NCBI GenBank assembly: GCA_029582165.1 | Contig: CM055869.1 | Span: 8,836,425-8,900,424, forward strand | DNA: 64,000 nucleotides | Source: Portulaca oleracea | Taxonomy: Eukaryota; Streptophyta; Magnoliopsida; Caryophyllales; Portulacaceae | Direction of reading: 5' to 3' | The notes under the pieces: generated by a model | Seen by the model: only the letters and a program-made list of their open reading frames with translations | What the model was told of the DNA's origin: nothing | Database searches by the model: none | Position numbers and translations under genes: made by a program | Part shown: piece by piece, positions 51,645 to 63,700 of the stretch | Position numbering within the stretch: the first letter of the stretch is position 1 | Layout: each line of letters begins with the position of its first letter

Positions 51645-53890
51645 GGCAATCAGACGAAGAGACCCAACAACGACATCTACATGAGAAGGAAAACGATGAT
51701 GAATACTTAAGCAGTTGGATCAAAGGAGGAATTGGAGTTATGATGAAAAGGTAATTGGGAGATGGTTGGAGTTGGGATAAGGGAATCCTGGAAGCAATAG
51801 GAGAGCGAAATTGAGAAGGAAGAGGAGTTGAGTAATGGGAATTTCAATGGCGGAAGGAAACTAATAATTGTACAATGAAAGAGTCGGAGAGCAAGATGAA
51901 TTGAAGAGGCAGGCAAGGAGGAGACTAATCATTGACGTGGCCCGTACATAACCCAAGCCCATGGCCAGCTTGCTTCTCAGCCTCCTTGCCAAGTACTCCC
52001 TCCTCGACCAATATTCTATTACTCCCTAATACAGTATTTATATTTGTCACAATGATTTAGGGGCAAAAACATTCCCCCTATGTTCATATTGAAAATATGA
52101 AAATGTTGAATAAAGTGGTAATATGAAAAAAAAGTGAATAAAAGGAAAAATGAAAGAAAAAAATTGTAATTAATAAGGATAATTTGATAAATTAGTAATT
52201 AATATATTATTAAAATTATAAAATGACAAATATTATAGAAAATAAGGAAGTTAGTTTTTTTTGAGCTCGTCAAGCGAAACAATTTATTAATCGAAAAAAG
52301 AAAGTTAATTAAAAAGACGGATAACATGATAAAGAGGGAATATAAGTGAATCCATAATTTTAAAAAAGTATTAGTAGCATTATAAAAGTAACTTTTATTT
52401 CTTAAAAAATATTATATAAACCTCTTATTATTTTAGACTTTTTCCATTTGATGGCAAAACTACCCCTATAGAAGGGTGTAAAAAGTCTGAAATAAAGTCT
52501 GAAATGACTCTAATTAAATATGAAACCATCCTTTTACCTCAAAAAATTGATTGGATTATACAGTTAACGCCTCTTTGCCATTGTCGTTTTGCCTATTCCA
52601 AGACCCATTCATCTCTATCAGCAAATGATCGACAAACAGGTTATAGTTAGGTTTTTTGCAAAATCTTCATGCAATTTTAGGCTGGTTTACACGATTGAGT
52701 TCGTTGGGTATGCTCATATCATCCTGAAATTTCTTCTGCCTCCTTCCTCCATTGTTTTTTTGTGTTGGAATTTTTTCTAGGTTCATCTTGACATTTTTTT
52801 GCAACATCTTTATGCAATTTTGGGTTCAAGAGTCATTCATATTTTTTGCTATTAGTTTGATTTTGTATGTTCGTATGATCCTGTTTTTGGTTTGATGTTG
52901 TGTGTTGTGTGTGATCATGTTTGGTATGATCAGCAATTAATGATGTGTTTTGAGCTAGTTAGACGTGTCAGTACTGATGTATAATTATGTTGCTATTTTG
53001 ATTATGTTGTATAATTCTGATATTATTTTCTTTTTTCTTCAATTTCCAAATTTTAGTTGGTTAGATGTGTCACTGTTTTTGTTTGATGTTGTTTTTAATT
53101 TTGAAATTTTGGTCATGTTATGAGTGTAATGTAGGTAGGGATGAAAGAGTATTTTACTAATTGTTCGGTTGTGGTATTTGGGGTAAAAGAGTAGAGGTAG
53201 TCGTATCTGCAGGAATGGTGTGTCAGGTTAATAGGAAATTGGTTTGGTAAGGTTTCAAATTGCGAAAAAACAATAAATAATAATAAAACTAAATTAAACA
53301 GGAATTGAAAACAATAATAACTAAAGCAAACATGAAGCGAGAATTAAAATTTAACTTAATTTAACAAGAACGAAAATCTAAAACTAACGAAGAACTCATA
53401 ATCAAGAAAACAATAAATAACAATCTAAATTGCAAATATGAACTAAATTAAAAGACTCAATGAAATTAAGGGAGAATAGTATACCGACAGTCTTCTCTTC
53501 ACTCTACCTCCCCTCGCTAGCATCACGAACTCTCCCGAACAAACAAAAGTCGTGACTCAGATTACTAAGAATTTCCCAAATTCTCACTTGGAAGAAGAAT
53601 TTATGAACCCTTAATCCTCATCTTTCACTAAAAATTGGAATTTGGTTGTGTACTAATACTAATAACTCAAAGCAACAAGACTAGGAACAAAAAGCGAGAA
53701 GAACGATAATTAAAAACTTGAATTGCATTAAAGATTGAACGAGTGAATTACAATAGAAGAATAACGGTAGTAAAAGCAAGAAAAACGATGAACTAACCCT
53801 AGAAAAATATTACTAAGAACGAGTAAACCTAAAAAAATTAACTATATTAATCCATCTGATTTGCGGCAGCTAGGTCTTTTTATAATCAGT
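51645..53890. other. Intergenic DNA upstream of the FYVE-SYLF gene
   Basis: The promoter of the minus-strand gene should lie near 51650-52000; its leader is pyrimidine-rich. The rest is AT-rich with no recognised gene. 53250-53880 has the look of old repeat DNA but no identifiable ends. Confidence 0.35.
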
Positions 53891-53899
53891 GAGTGAAAA

Positions 53900-54115
53900 A
53901 CGTTGTCAGCGGCCATAAAAACGCTGCCAGCGTTTTGTATTCCGTCTTTGAGTTTTCCATAGAAAATGCTGCCAGCGTTTTATATTCCGTCTTTGAGTTT
54001 TTCATAGAAAACGCTGCCAGGGTCCATAAAAACGCTGCCAGCTTTTGTATTACTCGTCTTTTCTCATTTTCTGTCTCAGGCGCGACCAGCGTTTGAGACG
54101 ACGCGGCCAGCGTTT
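53900..54115. repeat. Palindromic minisatellite, 45-bp period
   Basis: ACGCTGCCAGCGTTTT-like units recur at 53921, 53966, 54011 and 54031, with related forms at about 53900, 54083 and 54103. The first three are spaced exactly 45 bp apart, with TATTCCGTCTTTGAGTTTT between them. AACGCTG and CAGCGTT are reverse complements, so each unit can form a small hairpin. Confidence 0.75.
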
Positions 54116-54363
54116 TCTATTAATTCGCTCTGATGCTGGGCTGAGGCATGGTGTGGGCTGGCTTGAGTTTCTCCTTTTTTTTCTTTTGGCTCATTTCTTC
54201 TTTCTCTTTAATTTCTTATTCATTTTCTTCATTTTTCTTGTTCTTTAGGAATTTTCACTAACTCCTGCAAAACACACCGTTTTCCCAACCAAGTGAAGAA
54301 TTCACAAGCAAAAAAATACTTAATTTACGGTCTTAATTTGGTTCAAAATGAGATCGAACACTA

Positions 54364-54904
54364 TATTGGGATTCACCCATGAGTATGTCCCACATTGGAA
54401 ATACAAAGGGAAAGGGTATTGTATATAAGTCAAGTGGGTTATTCTTTTTAATACCAATTTATTTTGAGATGAAACATCACTTAATTTGTGTACCATGGGC
54501 CTTGGTTAAAGTAGACTCCCGCCTAGGATCTCCCTACAAATGGGATCAGAGTCGATGGTTCGTTCGACTGGGCTTGGGCGCAAGGTGCAGGAAGGTGGTC
54601 CCGAAAAAAATCACAATGGACAGGAGCAGGGACCATGGCGTGTGTGCGGCTGGGTCTCCTGAAGGCGCAAAGTGGTGGCATGAGACTCATATGGAGTAAG
54701 GTGCGGCTGAGATTCTTGGGCTCTTGATGGTGTGAATGGGGAGATTGTTGGGATTCACCCATGAGTATGTCCCACATCGCAAAAACAAAGGGAAAGGGTA
54801 TGGTACTCCTCTTAATACCATATTGATTTTAAGATGGAGCCTCGCTTAACTTGTGTATCATGGACCTTGGTTGAAGTAGACTCCCACCTTGGATCTCCCC
54901 AACA
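54364..54904 (+). mobile_element. TRIM (terminal-repeat retrotransposon in miniature)
   Basis: Two direct terminal repeats (54364-54538 and 54746-54904) share TTGGGATTCACCCATGAGTA, the CCTTGGTTRAAGTAGACTCCC block and ends resembling TGTTGGG...CCAACA. Two bases after the left repeat is TGGGATCAGAG (54541-54551), one change from the tRNA-Met primer site. A purine stretch, ATGGGGAGA (54736-54744), precedes the right repeat. ACTA is duplicated at 54360-54363 and 54905-54908. The interior (about 207 bp) codes for nothing. Size and parts fit the TRIM class. Confidence 0.8.
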
Positions 54905-54924
54905 ACTAAGATCATTGTGGTTGC

Positions 54925-56560
54925 TCCATGCAAAAGAGGGGTAGCCGCAATGGGGTCAAGGATTTTGCTTACTATGGCTTGGAGGACTTATTGAAGAACG
55001 TTAGGGTATTTTTTACGAAATCAAACATTAGGAATGTACCTAAGTACTTTGATGTTTGTGGATATATCCTTGGCGAATACAACAAAAGATGGATAATAAT
55101 TTGTGACTCTAATGTTACTGGTGTTGTTGAAAAATGGATTGAGAAGAACATGCATATTGAGTTCAATATTGTGGAGAGGGACAAACCAACTAAGGTTAGT
55201 AAGATGTACGAGACCCTTGCCGGATGTGTGGACTTCAATGTAGAGTTGAACCTTGCTGGAGAAATTTTGGACACTATAGAGGAGGCAATGTATGAGGAAG
55301 ATCTTACTCAAATTGTATGACACATCAATGAGTGCAAGGCGGACAAAAGATGGATCAGATGTTGTGAATGATAATATATGGGAGCACATAGTGCTCGATA
55401 TTGATCAGAACCTGAGAAGCATGAATGTCGATGTTCCTTCAAGCCGATTTGACATATCTTCTATGTACCTTGACAAGACATCCAAATACTCCAAAGGTAG
55501 ATCAAGTCCAATATTAAGGAGGTCCCCAAGAGTTACACTTAAAGGAATTGTCATAGGTGACAGGAGTGAACCTGAAGGTTGATGTGAAATCAAGGCATCC
55601 TAATGTATAATTCACTGGATAAAGGGAAAGAGATATTAATTGAAGATGTCATGGATAACATGCATGGAGAGTGATGGTGATAATGATTGTTTTAAACAGT
55701 CAATGTTTGAGGGTTTAGATGGCAAGGATAAATAGTTACAGAAAGGCGACTCTCACTTGGACTCCACTATTGTTGGGTTAACCCATGGTGAGGCAACCAA
55801 TGATGAAATTGAGTATGGAGCAGATGATGATTATGATGACATCCCAAGTGTTTTATTGTTTTATGGTGAGGAAGATGAACAATCAAAAGAAATGTCATTT
55901 GTTGATTCAAATGAATTATTTGAGAATGCTAGTGACGTGAGATTGAACTAAAGAACTTGAAAATTTATGAGAATGGGCAATGGTGGGAACTAGAGGTAGA
56001 TGTGTCTATTGAATCGAGGGAATGTAATATACTCAAGGGAAAGACTCGCTTCCTAAAGGTTGTGAAAGACTTTCAGATTTAGAAGGGGTGGTATTTGAAG
56101 CAACTTAAGAATGATGAGCTTGTATATAGAGCATTTTGCAATGGACAAAATTGCAAGTGGAGAATTCATGCTTATAGGCTGCTAGATAATGTTACTTTTC
56201 AAGTAAAAATCATCATTGTTCATGGCTACAAAACACCTAGTGGCTTCATGTATCTGGATAGCTGAGAAACTTAATAACCTTTAAACCAACCTTTCAATGA
56301 ATTTAAATAGTATGGGCCTGTATGGCTATCCTACTAATGTCAAGGTATGGTGTGACACGACCAAAACATGTTCTTCAAGAAGTAAGGAGAAAAATGATTG
56401 AGAAGTATGCAGGTAAGCATTCTAAAGAATTCTTAGAGTTGACAAGTAATGAAGGTATGCTGAGGTAATTAGGAAGACAAATCTAGGTAGCTTGTGCTAC
56501 ATTAGATGTACAAACCCTTTATCAGAAGGTGGGCCTACATTAGTAATAATCATCTTGATT
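54925..56560 (+). pseudogene. MULE (Mutator-like) transposase relic
   Basis: Broken plus-strand frames at 54928-55320, 55292-55582 and 55757-55951, plus unframed sequence to about 56220, follow the order of a MULE transposase N terminus. The clearest part is at about 56029-56205, where GKTRFLKVVKDF and AFCNGQNCKWRIHAY match the C...C.W DNA-binding (DBD_Tnp_Mut) region. LQEVRRKMIEKYAG-like sequence follows at about 56371-56412. The transposase core and zinc finger are missing, and stops interrupt every part. No inverted ends were seen. Confidence 0.65.
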
Positions 56561-56638
56561 GTTTTTATAGAGTATATGTTCGAAGTGAAGTAATGGTTTG
56601 AATGAAAAAGAAAAAAAATATACACTTCGTTCCCTTTA

Positions 56639-56894
56639 CTCCCTCCGTTTCATATTAATTCTCATATTTGGAAATTGTTTCGTCAAATTTTAAAAATTTT
56701 GACCATAAATTTCTCAATATATATAATGATTTGTTATATAAAATTTCTACCATTAGATTCGTAACAAAAAAACGCTGCCCCAAGTATAATATTGCAACTA
56801 TTAACAAACTATTATGTAAGAAACTATCAATCAAAGAGTGACATTAGAGACCATAATAATCAACTAAGTGACCGTTAATATAAAACAGAGGGAC
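56639..56894. mobile_element. Stowaway-type MITE, second copy
   Basis: CTCCCTCCGTTTCATATTAA at the left and TTAATATAAAACAGAGGGAC at the right are inverted repeats flanked by TA on both sides (56637-56638 and 56895-56896). Same family as 30652-31032. Confidence 0.8.
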
Positions 56895-56896
56895 TA

Positions 56897-57531
56897 ATAT
56901 CATATATATATATGTATATCAAAAACAAAAGTAGCGAAATTCATAATTAGAGAAAGGCAAAAAAGATTAAAAACACAAACCACATTGTAGAATTATTAAT
57001 TTTTGTGGAATTTGTTGGCTTTGAACAAGTGTACCAAAAAAATACAGGGACAAAGATTTTTATTTATCAACATGATTGGCTAAAATTTTTGATCAAAAAC
57101 GCATTTTCAAACCTGGTAGTCATCCCATTCTCCCATCCCCATTCCCCATACACCCACCCTCACCCCTCTCTCTTTCTCTCCCCAATTCTCTGTCTAATGA
57201 GTTATTATGAGTCATCACTCTCTCTCCTTCTTCAGTAGATCAGCTCGTTATCTTCTTCTTTCTGCCCATCCCCTTTATCTGCTTTATCATCATCGTCTTC
57301 CCAATTAATCCCTCTTTCTTCGACCCTACAAGTACTTTCTTCCCCCAGTTGTTGAACTTTAAACCCTAGTTTCTATTTCCTACGATTCAAGCTTTATCTT
57401 TGTAAACCGCGACCTGGGTATTGCGAATTCAGCTGAAAGGTGCACTATTTTGATCTGGGCTTGACGAATTTCTGTTCATCTTTTTCATTTTTAAGAAACC
57501 CTAATTCAGTTTTCAGCGAATTTGGTGACGA
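56897..57531 (+). promoter_or_regulatory. Probable promoter and leader of the 57.5 kb gene
   Basis: A CT-rich tract (57125-57190, CCCTCACCCCTCTCTCTTTC) and the run of leader-like sequence up to the ATG at 57532 suggest transcription starts in about 57130-57250. No clear TATA box is present, which is common for pyrimidine-patch promoters. Confidence 0.4.
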
Positions 57532-60500
57532 ATGTCGGTAGAGAGATCGTTTGAAGCGTGGGAAGAGGTGCAGAGACACGGTCAAGACTTAGCTGATAAG
57601 CTTGCACAAGGATTTACGGGGTTAATCCAGTCTCACATAACTCCGCCACAAATTCCATGGCCGCCGAACCCTGCAACAACCAAACTTTTTCATGTCGAAT
57701 TCGAGTTCCCCTCGCATAATTTCTTGCCCAGAGACTTTGGGCTTGAATTTGACAACCATGGGATTAATGGGATCGCAGCGTTGTTCGATATCGGGGGTAA
57801 GATAGGCCAAGCAGGTGCCGAGTTTGGAGCATGCTTAGGCGGTATTGTGCAGCAATTTTTCCGGTCGATTCCGATACCATTTATGCACGGGGAGAATGAT
57901 AAAGGGGTGGTGGAGATTCACCATGTTAACAATGGAAGTCAGAGGAATCATATGAGTGTTGTGGTAGGGGAGGACTTGAGTTCATTGGCTCAACAGTTGG
58001 GGGATTTCAGGCTCTCTGAGAATGAAACTGCTGTTGATGGAGAGGCTGAGGATGAGCTTTCAGGGTTTAACATGAAGCTTGCTGGGCTTTTCGGGCGATC
58101 ACGGGTATAAGTTCTTTTTCCATGTCTATGAAATTGTGAGACAGTAAGAGTGTATGATATGAATGAGCTCTTGTCTTCTGTATTTCTGTGCATATGATGA
58201 CTTAGGTATGAATAATTTTTGCATGTTACTGCTATCTAATGGAGTATTGCTGTATTCACTTGGTTATGATTCTTTCTGATTGTGTGCTTCTTATTCCTTG
58301 CTTGAGGAATACTTGAATTGCTTGCTGGATAGAAATGGATTAGTATTAGTGGGATCAGAATAGATGATGAAAAACTAAGATCAAGTTGAATTACTGCAAG
58401 GATTTAGTTTGTTGTTTGTTTTGTTGGATTAAGAAAATTTTGGGTATGTTGGCTTGCTTTTGTATCTGTCCGGTTGTGTGCAGACGATTAGAGATATTGA
58501 GCATGCTGTCCTAAGTAGCCTCTCTCTCCTCTTTAGACTATTTTCATGGTAGTTGTAAGTGGTGGAGGGATCTGACTAAAAGATGATTCTGTTCAGAAAC
58601 CTTGAAAGAAGAGTTGGAGCTTCATTAAGAGATAGAAATCCGTTTTGCTGAAGGAATAAGCCTCCTAAGTATTAACCATGGGAGTGTAAGTCTAAGAACC
58701 ACAAACACTCTATAAAACTTCACTTAATTGTGTTAGGCACATGTGAAGCACCACCACTCGATTGGGGACACTCGCAAACATATTCCCATCCAAAACACTA
58801 CCTTCATTAAGGTTGTAACATAAGACTAATCATCAACACCAGACTAGTTACGCACCTTTTCATAACTAAGTTCTTGTTAGTTGTCACATGCCATTTGTTT
58901 TATAAAAAAAAAAAAAAAAATCACATATCAATGTGCTATGTCATGCTCATGTGTTGTATTAGAGTTCATGGCTCTCAGGTGGGAGCCAGTGGATGCTGGG
59001 GAAGTACATAAGCTGCTTCCATTGAACTAGTCAATTATATGTGTATCCCATAGTATACTGGGTTCATCTCTTTTTAGGTCTAAATTATGCGTTAGGAATT
59101 AATGACTCCCATAGGAAAACTGACTTGCGATGATTCCGATTTTCCTGTGCCCTTGGGTTAGCGCATTCTCTTAGGGTGTCTTTGGCAGAGGGGAAGACAT
59201 TTTCTAAGACAATGCTTTTCCAATTTTCTACTGTTCGGTACCAAAAAGTTAGTTGCAGGTAGTCTTGTTTTTGTATTGATGAGTCCTTTTGATGGCTGGA
59301 CCTAGAGGTGGCTGTCTTATGTCCTTGGTTTCTCCTCCCAGTTTATATGCTTTGGGTGTAATTGATTCAAGTTGGCAAGACTTGGGAGTTGGGAAGTTAA
59401 GCTTCAGAAAAGAAGGCTAAAGTCTTGGTTTTCCCTTTTTCTTAAAAAAGCTCCTAATTTACATCGAGTTCAAATGTTCAATTTGAAGTTGTAGGTTTGG
59501 CTACATATTTGGGATTTAGGAACACGGGAAAAAGAAGAGATTGGTTGGTTAAGTTTGAACTGTTTAAGCCGTCTGAATGTGATCCTTCTTTAAGGTGCCT
59601 ATCAAAGGAGTCTCCTCACATCGCTTGACTTGAGAATCACTTATAAATTATCAAAGAAAGGTGTTATGGCTCAAACTATCCTTGAGAAGGGAAGTATTAT
59701 TCTCAATTAAGCAAGTATTGGAGGTTGAACAATAAAGGATTGAAGGCAAGGTTACTCGTGAATTTGTTTTTGCTTGCTATCCATCTTTAAGTTTTAGGTG
59801 GTGCTTCAACGCGCCAAAGCTAAGGTCTCGACTGTTGTACCTCATGTGTTTTTTTTTTGAGTTTTGGGGAAAGAACCAATGGGTTTTGATGGAGTTGTGC
59901 CTCTTCTACACCACTTGAAAGGCAATTTCATCAAGGTTTTCTATTTTTGTGGCCAATTGCGGATCATTTGTATTTTGGATGTAAATAATTTTTGTAGAAA
60001 GCTGGCTGTTCAACCTTTTTATTTTTATTTTTATATAATATTATCATCCTTTCCCTTATAAAAAAAGGGTACTGGCTCCTGACCATTGTAGGTGATTGAT
60101 TTTCAAGTGGCACAACAGAGATCATAGTTCTTTGAGCTAATTTCAATGTAGCAGCTTAGTTGAAAAGGGTAGGCTGATCACAATGTTGTCTTCCTTCTGT
60201 ATTAAATTTTAGTGGATACAGTTCATAATATTGGCACCTCTACGATAAGTCGATGACCATGCCACGTGTAGGGTTTGAGTTGAAGCATTTTTTGAGGAGC
60301 ATCATCATGCTTGGGTTGTAGTTTCTTCAAGAGAGGACTAGGACTTCTATAGCTTGCCATTTTGGTATTTCTTAGTATTTTAATGTAATTTTAAATTTCA
60401 ACTGGCACTACTCCAGAGGTGTGTAATTCTAGTTTTTGGCAGCACCTTATGTTCTTATGGAGGCCTCGTTTTTCAACCAAAGATTGTATCCACGATTTGC

Positions 60501-62561
60501 AGCATATGATTTTGTGTTCTGATTTGATGTTTCTCAGACTAGCTTTGGTTAGAAATATATCTTTGTCTCTTGTTGCACCAAATCTTATGCTTTATCTTCA
60601 TTTTTCTGTCTGTTTGTTTGATTCTAGTTTTCCCCCTTCATTTTTAATGTAGCCAAACAAAACAGCCATACTTTCATTTTGATCCTGTGCAACACCCCTT
60701 CTAACCTTATGTAGGGTTGCTTCGTCAGACATTTTTCTTTGGGATGCCTTTGCATTGATGCTTACTCGCTTAGCTTGTTTTCATATTAACCATCTGATCA
60801 ATTTCCTAACATCATTTTTGAACTTGCAGGGAACTGCTAATTTCACATCTGCATATGACAGTAGAACTGGGGATGTACAAAGTTCTATTGTTGCACGTGG
60901 AGATTTATGGCGACTTGAGGCATCAAGTGGAAGTTCTAGTCCCGGAACTGAGAATCCATCTCTCTTCCTTGTCCAGCTTGGGCCTTTACTCTTTATTCGT
61001 GATACAACATTTCTTTTGCCTATTCATCTGTCAAAGCAACATTTGCTTTGGTATGGTTATGATAGGAAGGTATGCTAAAGGGTTTTGGCATGTTAGCAGT
61101 TCAAACAATGAATTTGGGAGTATAATTGCTATGAGAATATAGTTTTGATGATTATTTTCCAATTTCATGAATGATAATCTAGCAATAAATTTGGGTCCTA
61201 GATTACTTTTTTGGGTGGTTGGTTTGACCTTGTTAATTTAATGTTTTCCTGAAGGATTCTCTATTTGATAGTCAGATTGCTTTATCTTGTGTTTACTTCT
61301 ATTTATGTGCGATCTTGTCTATTCAGCTTAATGACTACTATTTTTTCCCTCTTATTTTGCCTGTAGAATGGTCTGCACTCCCTGTGCCCAGCAGTTTGGT
61401 CTAAACACAGAAGGTGGCTCTTAATGTCAATGATCTGTCTTAATCCTCTTGCTTGTGTAAGTTGAGCTATTTTTTCTGCTGAAAAAATCAATAGCATTTG
61501 CCATGTAAATTTCACTGTTCTTATGTATCTGTAGGAGGCTTTCTAGCGAATCAACATTAGCTACCTGTACTAACTCCAAAAATGGTGTAGTTTTTTTGGA
61601 AAGCCTTATTGAAACCTCTGTTGCTGACTGATTTGGATTTTGCCATTACAGTCATTTATGGATCTACAGTTCCCGAATGGGCAGCTGACATATGTGGCAG
61701 GGGAGGGTCTAAGCACCAGTGCTTTTCTTCCTCTTTGTGGAGGTCTACTTCAAGCTCAGGGTCAATATCCTGGGGAAATGAAGTTCAGCTTTTCCTACAA
61801 GGTTAGCAAGGGAAATTCAGCGTTAGTATTAATTTGGTGGAACTTATAATGTAATGAATTGAAAAGGGTCTGAACTTTTGTGCTTGTTTTTCCTTTTCAA
61901 GTGTGCACAGTTTGTTTGAACTACCAGTCCTCTTAGAGATTTTAGCCTCATATGGTTGCTACTTGCAGAATAAATGGGGAACAAGAATTACCCCTATGGT
62001 GCAGTGGCCTGATAAATCAGTTGCACTTGGTTTTGCACAAGATTTGGCATGGAAGCGCTCTGGTATCTTGGTGAGGCCAACCGTTCAATTGAGGTAAGTG
62101 CACTTTTTGCGGGATAATTATTTGCAATATAAAATAAGCTTGAGTTCAAATTTTGCGATGCTTATGCCTTGGTGGTGTGCTTATTGTCTCTGCTTATCCT
62201 GTATTTGACAGTGTATGTCCCACATTCAGCGGAAGTGATCCTGGAGTAAAAGCAGAACTGATTCATTCTGTCAAGGAGCAGCTGAGTTTGATATATGGAT
62301 GTGCATACTCTTCATACCCTTCAGCGTTTGCATCTGTTTCTGTAAGTTGCTGAGCAACCCTTTTACCTTTCAGATTGATTTGATTGCTCCCTTCGATCGG
62401 GTTACTCATACCATAGGTGTTCAAATATTTCGCAGCTTGGCAGGTCAAAGTGGAATGGGAATGTTGGAAGCACAGGGATTGTCGTGAGAGTTGAAACTCC
62501 TCTGTGCAACGTGGGCAGGCCGTCCTATTCTGTGCAACTGAATAGTGGCATCGAATTCTAA
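57532..62561 (+). CDS. Conserved plant protein of unknown function, 7 exons
   Basis: Exons 57532-58104, 60830-61069, 61367-61456, 61652-61801, 61969-62093, 62212-62341 and 62436-62561 join in phase to 477 residues, all with GT-AG introns. The N-terminal exon (191 residues) has an amphipathic start and a Gly-rich stretch (GGKIGQAGAEFGACLGG). The rest reads as alternating strands: SIVARGDLWRLEASS, SLFLVQLGPLLFIRD, QLTYVAGEGLSTSAFLP, MKFSFSYK, GIVVRVETPL. It ends YSVQLNSGIEF, with a terminal Phe. Blocks such as LSKQHLLWYGYDRK and SLCPAVWSKHRRWLLMSM look highly conserved and are familiar to me from other plant genomes, but I cannot name the family. A beta-barrel or beta-sandwich fold is an inference only. 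No enzyme motif is seen. Confidence 0.85.
58105..60829 (+). other. 2.7 kb first intron of the 57.5 kb gene
   Basis: The intron is much longer than the others (110-300 bp). It has no coding capacity of note. Poly-A at 58903-58920 and a stretch ending ATAAAAAAAG near 60057-60067 could be remnants of retroposed DNA. Confidence 0.5.
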
Positions 62562-63295
62562 TAATCTTTCCTTTCGGTGCCCTCTGTATTTTATAGCCTG
62601 AAATGTATATAGCCTCACACAGACAGACAGACAGATACACGTCCACTTGTGAATATTTAGATACTTGAATCAATGCATTCTGCTACCCACTGTATCATAT
62701 TAAGGGTCCATTCTCCGTTGTTTGGATTCTGAAATTTTGCTGCCACTTTTACGGCTGGTGCAGTACCACTGATTTCCCTTGCTCACTTGTTGCCTTTTTG
62801 GAGCAGAGATTTGATTGTTACTATATGTTAGTCCATTGTAGCATAATCTTCAGACTGTAGTTCAGTATAATAGCATAGCAACTTATTATTTTGGCAATAG
62901 GCCTACCTACTATCGGCTGCAAAGGAGCGGCGTTTAACTTTTGTATAAGAAACTTCTTTCATTGTGATATAATGTTCAGTTTTGCTTGTGCATTGTTCAA
63001 TTCAAACATGCAGACTTTTCTTTCTTTGCAAAGGTAAACCAAGATACCAATGCTCAAACCCATAACCAATGGGTTCAAGTTAGAAACCTCAACCACCGGT
63101 CTAGGGGGCATAGGTAACATGCTGACATTCGGTTAAGAATAATATTGCGAGTTTTGCAGCGCATGGTACATGCTGAGAATTTACAGTTCTCTCCTGTGTA
63201 TTTTATGGGAAACACTAAATGATGCAATAAGCAGAGAAGTTTTGGTCTTATTATGTCATCTTTTCCATCCTTGTCTCAAGGAGGATCATTACTCA
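62562..63295. other. Intergenic DNA between convergent genes
   Basis: The 3' flanks of the unknown gene (plus) and the receptor kinase gene (minus) lie here. No further feature recognised. Confidence 0.4.
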
Positions 63296-63700
63296 CTAAT
63301 CAATCTCACTAATCAATCTACTTGTGGACGGGTATTCTGAACTGTCTTTGCTTTGAGCCGAAATCGAAGAATCTACCCATGGAGCATCCATCGATGTGGT
63401 CCTCCAAACTTCTTCTGATATCGACCCACTTGAGACATAACTTTGGCTATTGTGGGACGCCCAAGATTTGAACTGTAAGGTTTCATTTGTCCCGGTGCGT
63501 TTGACAATGGGTGCTTGGACAAGAATCTTGCCTTCTATCATGCTTACCACCGAAGACATTGTGGGTCTCAGAGTGAAAGATGGATTGGTGCATGCCAATG
63601 CCAAGTTCAACAATCTCAGCGCCTCTTCTTCTGAGTAATTGGATCCTAGATTTGGATCTACCAGCTCTAGCATGTTTCCTTGCTCTTGCAGAACATATGC
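63296..63700 (-). CDS. LRR receptor-like kinase, last exon only (gene runs out of the window)
   Basis: The exon encodes the end of a kinase domain (AYVLQEQGNMLELVDPNLGSNYSEEEALRLL..CTNPSFTLRPTMSSVVSMIEG) and a Ser-rich tail that stops at 63296. This wording is typical of the LRR-VIII (malectin-containing) receptor-like kinases of the plasma membrane. The RPTMSSVV motif holds the invariant Arg of kinase subdomain XI. The acceptor is read as AG at 63701-63702 on the minus strand. The catalytic loop and receptor parts must lie beyond 64000, so activity cannot be judged. Confidence 0.85.
   Translation of the reverse strand, partial: AYVLQEQGNMLELVDPNLGSNYSEEEALRLLNLALACTNPSFTLRPTMSSVVSMIEGKILVQAPIVKRTGTNETLQFKSWASHNSQSYVSSGSISEEVWRTTSMDAPWVDSSISAQSKDSSEYPSTSRLISEID

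Noticed and set aside
53893..54096. 67-codon plus-strand frame through the 45-bp repeats
   Set aside because: It stays open only because the period is a multiple of three; there is no protein family match.
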